A DNA stretch of 17,888 bases from CAZZCP01 sp964653235 (GTDB taxonomy: Bacteria > Bdellovibrionota > Bdellovibrionia > Bdellovibrionales > UBA840). The DNA lies in the NCBI GenBank assembly GCA_964653235.1, contig CAZZCP010000059.1:1-17888 (forward strand), written 5' to 3'. The number at the start of each line of letters is the position of its first letter. Position 1 is the stretch's first letter. The translations under genes and the position numbers were made by a program. The notes beneath the pieces were generated by a model. The model was not told where the DNA came from. It made no database searches and saw only the letters and a program-made list of their open reading frames with translations. Positions 14,583 through 17,888 of this stretch are shown here, piece by piece.

Positions 14583-16075
14583 ATTTAGTATGGTTTAAAA
14601 AAGACCTGCGAGTGCATGATCATCTTGCTTTGTTTGAGGCAGTGCGAACAGGTCAGTGCATTGGCATTTTTGTTTTTGAAGATCAATGGTTCGAATCGGC
14701 AGAGTTTTCTATACACCACTTGCAATTTTGTATCGATTCACTTCTTGAGCTAGAACAAGAGTTAGAAAAATTAAATATTCCTTTTCTCGTACTTCGCGGC
14801 GATTGTGTTCGAATTTTTGATGAACTTCATTCACTTATAGGATTTGATCATATCTTCTCTCACGAAGAGACCGGCTTAATGTGGATTTACAAGAGAGATC
14901 AAGCAGTGAAGAGCTGGTGTAAGTCGAAAAAGATTCGCTGGACTGAGTCTCCGCAGTTTTCAGTGATTCGCGGATTGCAAGATCGAAACCAGTGGAATTC
15001 ACTTCGCAAAAAAATCATTGAAAGAGAAAAGATACCAAAAATTCAAAGACAAGCTGATCTCAACCTAAAAGGCGTACCAAATTCTTATCTTTATCAAGGT
15101 CTTATTAAAGAAAGAAATTACAATCTACAAACAGGCGGGCGCAAACAAGCGCTTGAGCTATTAGAAAGTTTTTTGGCGCATCGGGGAGAAAACTATCAAA
15201 GTGAAATGTCTTCTCCTGTTACCGCATACGATTCCTGCAGTAGATTGAGTGCCCATATAGCTTGGGGTACAATTTCTTTGACTGAAATCACTCATGAACT
15301 TCGTAAAGCGCAAACAGAACTTTATGATTTTGACCCAAAACAAACGCGAAACTGGCGCAGGAGTTTAAAGTCTTTTGAAAGCCGTTTGTGGTGGCATTGT
15401 CATTTTATTCAAAAATTAGAAAGTGAGCCTGAAATAGAGTTTCAAAATATCAACCGAGCTTTTGACGGCCTTAGAGAAAATGATTTTTGTGAAGAAAAGT
15501 TTCAGGCTTGGGCCAATGGACAAACAGGCTACCCATTGATTGATGCCTGTATGCGAGCACTTCATAAAACCGGCTGGATTAACTTTCGCATGCGCGCAAT
15601 GTTGGTGAGTTTTGCCAGCTACCAATTGTGGCTGCACTGGAAGAGACCAGCACAACATTTGGCGCAGCTTTTTACTGACTTTGAACCCGGGATTCATTAC
15701 AGCCAAATTCAAATGCAATCGGGTGTCACGGGTATCAATGCCATTCGCATTTACTCTCCCTATAAACAATCGATAGATCAAGACCCAAAGGGGGAGTTTT
15801 TGCGCCAATATTTGCCTGAACTAGAAGCTCTAGATGATTCATCAATTCATCAGCCCGATCAAGCTCCACCTATGTTGTTGTTGTCAGCAGGGCTAAAGCT
15901 TGGCAAGAGCTATCCATTGCCCATTGTGGATGCCAAAGAATCCTACAATAAGGCAAAAAAGAAAATATACACCTGGAGGGGGCAAGCACAGGTTCGTGCC
16001 GAGGCAAAAAAGGTATACCAAAAGCACGGAAGTAGAAAGAATCAGTTCTTTCCAAAGCAAAACCGGAGTAGCTAA
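14579..16075 (+). CDS. Photolyase/cryptochrome family FAD protein
   Basis: 498 residues, the usual size. The N-terminal Rossmann antenna domain starts VWFKKDLRVHDHLAL (4-18). The FAD-binding domain has SRLSAHIAWGTIS (221-233), SFESRLWWHCHF (265-276), TGYPLIDACMRALHKTGW (316-333) and FTDFEPGIHYSQIQMQSG (365-382). INAIRIYSPYKQS follows at 386-398. Family members use blue light and FADH- to split cyclobutane pyrimidine dimers or act as photoreceptors. The NGGWQW block of E. coli-type class I enzymes, which holds the flavin-proximal Trp, reads HYSQIQMQSG here, so the electron-transfer route must differ. It is coupled by ATGA overlap to the DUF2237 gene. Repair versus signalling cannot be decided from sequence. 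Confidence 0.92.
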   Translation: MNLVWFKKDLRVHDHLALFEAVRTGQCIGIFVFEDQWFESAEFSIHHLQFCIDSLLELEQELEKLNIPFLVLRGDCVRIFDELHSLIGFDHIFSHEETGLMWIYKRDQAVKSWCKSKKIRWTESPQFSVIRGLQDRNQWNSLRKKIIEREKIPKIQRQADLNLKGVPNSYLYQGLIKERNYNLQTGGRKQALELLESFLAHRGENYQSEMSSPVTAYDSCSRLSAHIAWGTISLTEITHELRKAQTELYDFDPKQTRNWRRSLKSFESRLWWHCHFIQKLESEPEIEFQNINRAFDGLRENDFCEEKFQAWANGQTGYPLIDACMRALHKTGWINFRMRAMLVSFASYQLWLHWKRPAQHLAQLFTDFEPGIHYSQIQMQSGVTGINAIRIYSPYKQSIDQDPKGEFLRQYLPELEALDDSSIHQPDQAPPMLLLSAGLKLGKSYPLPIVDAKESYNKAKKKIYTWRGQAQVRAEAKKVYQKHGSRKNQFFPKQNRSS

Positions 16076-16086
16076 AAAATGAAAAG

Positions 16087-16256
16087 CTGCTCCCTTTTAT
16101 TTCACTTCGGACATCCGTCCGAAAGTAGATAAGCATAAAAATACTTCTTCAATTTTGTCCGTTAGGGCTTAATATTTGATGCATTTTCGGATAATGATCC
16201 TATGTCTAAGAAATTCGGATTGAATTTCGAAAAAAAAGTGAAATAAAAGGGAGCAG
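16087..16256 (+). repeat. Terminal-inverted-repeat element, copy 2
   Basis: A 170-bp element with perfect 21-bp inverted repeats (16087-16107 and 16236-16256). Just inside the left end TTCGGAC-ATCC-GTCCGAA forms a 7-bp hairpin. It fills almost all of the space between two convergent genes: it starts 11 bp after the photolyase stop and ends 2 bp before the stop codon of the 16259-17041 gene. Its orientation is opposite to copy 1. The long stem could help end transcription from both sides, although no standard terminator is seen. Confidence 0.85.
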
Positions 16257-16258
16257 TT

Positions 16259-17041
16259 TTAGAAGCGTCTTCTACGATTTTCATAAATTGCTGCACGCTC
16301 TTTCATTTTCTTTTGCGTTAGTTTTCTTTTTTTCATTAGGCTCAGCAGTCCCAAAAGAATAGTGACCAGCAAAGAGTAATAATACCAGTTACGCCACTTT
16401 GTAGGTGCTTTTTGAATCCATTCGATATGGTGAACAAAAAGAACTTCACAGCCCGTGGAGCCATTTGGTCCGCGATTGTCATAGCTATCCCAGCGAACCA
16501 AACTGGTTTTTCGCAGCGATGATGTTCTTATGTCTTTGTAGTCAACCAATGTTCCGCGAATACGAATTTGGTCTCCTGGGCGAATTTCATCGATTAAATC
16601 GCGAATTTCATCACTATCGGTGATCAAATGATTGTTCGAGAGTTGATTCATATTAAAATTGACACCACGTGGGTATTTTACATAGCAACTAAAAGACCCA
16701 TTCCAGACATCAATTTTTCTTTGTACATCATTTTGTATGTTGTCTCCCCAAAGCAAGCATAGGTCTTTGGTATCAAAAGAAGTTTCATCATGGTAGATAT
16801 CGCCAAATGCATATGGATCGTTGTGAGATGCAACCAAAGCTTGAATTGTATATTCTGCTTTTGGAAAGATTTCATAACTTGCTCCGAGGTATTGAACGAT
16901 AAAACTTTTTTGATTGCTTGGAGTTTGAAGGGGCTCTTGTTTTAGGCTTGCATCTAGAGTTTCTGATTTTGGTAGCTCTTGTTTCTTAAAGTACAAATAG
17001 ATTGATACTCCAAGGCTAAGCAAAAATAAAAGGCGAAACAT
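16259..17041 (-). CDS. Membrane-anchored protein of unknown function
   Basis: 260 residues. An N-terminal membrane helix (2-17) and a C-terminal one (about 219-236) flank a domain of about 180 residues, which probably lies in the periplasm. The C-terminal tail is very basic (KKRKLTQKKMKERAAIYENRRRRF region, 237-260). Motifs include YTIQALVASHNDPYAFGDIYHD (64-85), KDLCLLWGDNIQ (92-103), LSNNHLI (134-140) and GDQIRIRGTLVDY (156-168). I recall the same LCLLWG, LSNNHL and GDQI blocks in an unnamed hypothetical family of several bacterial groups. GDQIRIRG suggests an OB-like strand. It starts 2 bp after the DUF1338 stop and shares its operon. Confidence 0.75.
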   Translation of the reverse strand: MFRLLFLLSLGVSIYLYFKKQELPKSETLDASLKQEPLQTPSNQKSFIVQYLGASYEIFPKAEYTIQALVASHNDPYAFGDIYHDETSFDTKDLCLLWGDNIQNDVQRKIDVWNGSFSCYVKYPRGVNFNMNQLSNNHLITDSDEIRDLIDEIRPGDQIRIRGTLVDYKDIRTSSLRKTSLVRWDSYDNRGPNGSTGCEVLFVHHIEWIQKAPTKWRNWYYYSLLVTILLGLLSLMKKRKLTQKKMKERAAIYENRRRRF

Positions 17042-17043
17042 AT

Positions 17044-17835
17044 TTAGCGATCAGTGCTTTCAAAAATCTTATCAGCACTTGCAGCGATAAAACCTTGGTA
17101 GAGATTGTCATTTGCATCGGGATATCTTTTGGCAAACTCGTAATAGCAGGCTCGAATGCTATGTGTGCCATCTTCAAAGTTGACTTCAACCTCTTTGGCC
17201 TTTGTAGAGCTCTGCTCTAGCAGTTCTTCAGGACTGCCTTTAACTTTGCCTCCGCTGGTATTTAGTTCAAAGCCTTTGCTTTCAACAAATTCATTGAGTT
17301 CTTGAATCTCAGTAAAACTTTTTAAGGCATTTATATTCACAGTAAAATGATTGGCTCGAAACCCAAAGGCATAGAGCCAGCCAGCATACTCGCTCTCTTG
17401 AACCAATTTTTGATAAGTTTCATAATTGATTTTCCAATGTACACCGCTATAGCAAAAATCATCACGCATTGAAGTTGTTGGCTCAATCTCTTGTAACAGC
17501 TTTTGGACAGTGTCTTGCAACTCTTGTGAAAACTCCTTCCACAAGAGCTCGCTAATAAAAACCTTTGGCAAGTTTTCATCTTCGTGTTGGTAGTGTTTGG
17601 CAAAAAGTTTTTTTTCTTTAAATTCATAATCACCCATGGCTTTGTAGCCATGCTTTTCAAAGTGTCTTGCCATAGCCTCTAAGCCCACTTTTTCACTCTG
17701 AAATGTACGAAAGGCAACGTGATCATTGAGAACTTTCTTTTCTCTTTCTAAAAAGAGATTGTGAATTTCAAGTGCTGAGGGGCTGAGCTTGATATAGTCT
17801 TGCCATAGATTTTGGAATAATGTGTTTACGTTCAT
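17044..17835 (-). CDS. DUF1338 (HglS/YdcJ-like) protein, probable non-heme iron dioxygenase
   Basis: 263 residues, the short form of the family. NDHVAFRTF (37-45), RANHFTVNIN (160-169) and YYEFAKR (231-237) supply H39, H163 and E233, the expected metal triad, and R43 the expected substrate Arg. GGKVKGSPEELLEQSSTKA (195-213) is a further family block. HglS of Pseudomonas putida converts 2-oxoadipate to D-2-hydroxyglutarate in lysine breakdown; whether this short homologue uses that substrate is not known. ATG 17835 is preceded at 6 nt by AGGGAG, which belongs to the terminal repeat of the adjoining element. Confidence 0.88.
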   Translation of the reverse strand: MNVNTLFQNLWQDYIKLSPSALEIHNLFLEREKKVLNDHVAFRTFQSEKVGLEAMARHFEKHGYKAMGDYEFKEKKLFAKHYQHEDENLPKVFISELLWKEFSQELQDTVQKLLQEIEPTTSMRDDFCYSGVHWKINYETYQKLVQESEYAGWLYAFGFRANHFTVNINALKSFTEIQELNEFVESKGFELNTSGGKVKGSPEELLEQSSTKAKEVEVNFEDGTHSIRACYYEFAKRYPDANDNLYQGFIAASADKIFESTDR

Positions 17836-17838
17836 AAA

Positions 17839-17888
17839 CTGCTCCCTTTTATTTCACTTTTTTAAATGCCCTTTTTTTTGTAAGTACT
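17839..17888 (-). repeat. Terminal-inverted-repeat element, copy 3, cut by window end
   Basis: The same 21-bp terminal repeat (17839-17859), followed by TTTTT as at the left end of copy 1, so this copy has the orientation of copy 1. The other end lies beyond the window. It begins 3 bp upstream of the DUF1338 start codon, and on the minus strand its terminal repeat contains AGGGAG (17847-17842) six bases before that ATG. Confidence 0.8.

Overview
The window looks like chromosome from a low-to-moderate GC Gram-negative bacterium of the Bdellovibrio/Oligoflexia group. This rests on sequence style, not on a marker gene. There are many small Sec-exported lipoproteins with FILVAC, LLSC, LTLSC, ALSC and CAGC lipoboxes. 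One VWA lipoprotein carries a YNNCG cleavage site and one lipoprotein a RGGGD segment, both of which I associate with Bdellovibrio-like genomes. Several envelope proteins have no recognisable family. No rRNA, tRNA, CRISPR array, integrase or IS transposase was seen.

Layout. 1-249: leader without a clear gene, ending in a good promoter whose -35 box lies in a palindrome. 250-1278: two-gene operon, a nucleotidyltransferase-like protein followed by a protein with a C-terminal ribbon-helix-helix motif; it resembles a toxin-antitoxin module of no named type. 1375-2244 (-): lipoprotein with Ig-like and delta-60 repeats. 2524-5195 (+): overlapping pair of secreted Cys-containing proteins, then a small lipoprotein. 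5267-6781 (-): LemA plus DUF3137 membrane pair. 6867-7041: first copy of a terminal-inverted-repeat element. 7326-8054 (+): secreted protein with a hexamer-encoded Gly/Ser/Ala tail and a clear terminator. 8135-11331 (-): DsbA-fold protein, LamG-like lipoprotein, and a VWA lipoprotein gene broken by one in-frame TAG. 11432-12751 (+): Asp-box lipoprotein. 12756-13034 (-): DUF4156/RcsF-like lipoprotein. 13165-13723 (-): RelE-type toxin and XRE-type antitoxin, with a small divergent gene at 13784. 14115-16075 (+): DUF2237 protein translationally coupled to a photolyase/cryptochrome. 16259-17835 (-): DUF1338 protein and a membrane protein.

The strongest unexplained signal is a family of intergenic elements of about 170 bp. 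Two copies are complete (6867-7041, and 16087-16256 in the opposite orientation) and a third is cut by the window end (17839 onward). All five visible ends share the same 21-bp inverted repeat, while the interiors have diverged except for short blocks built around TTCGGAC/GTCCGAA. The third copy abuts the DUF1338 gene so that its terminal repeat appears to supply that gene's Shine-Dalgarno sequence. Together with the two toxin-antitoxin-like loci and the nonsense-interrupted VWA gene, this makes the window partly accessory in character, although most genes are envelope or housekeeping-like.
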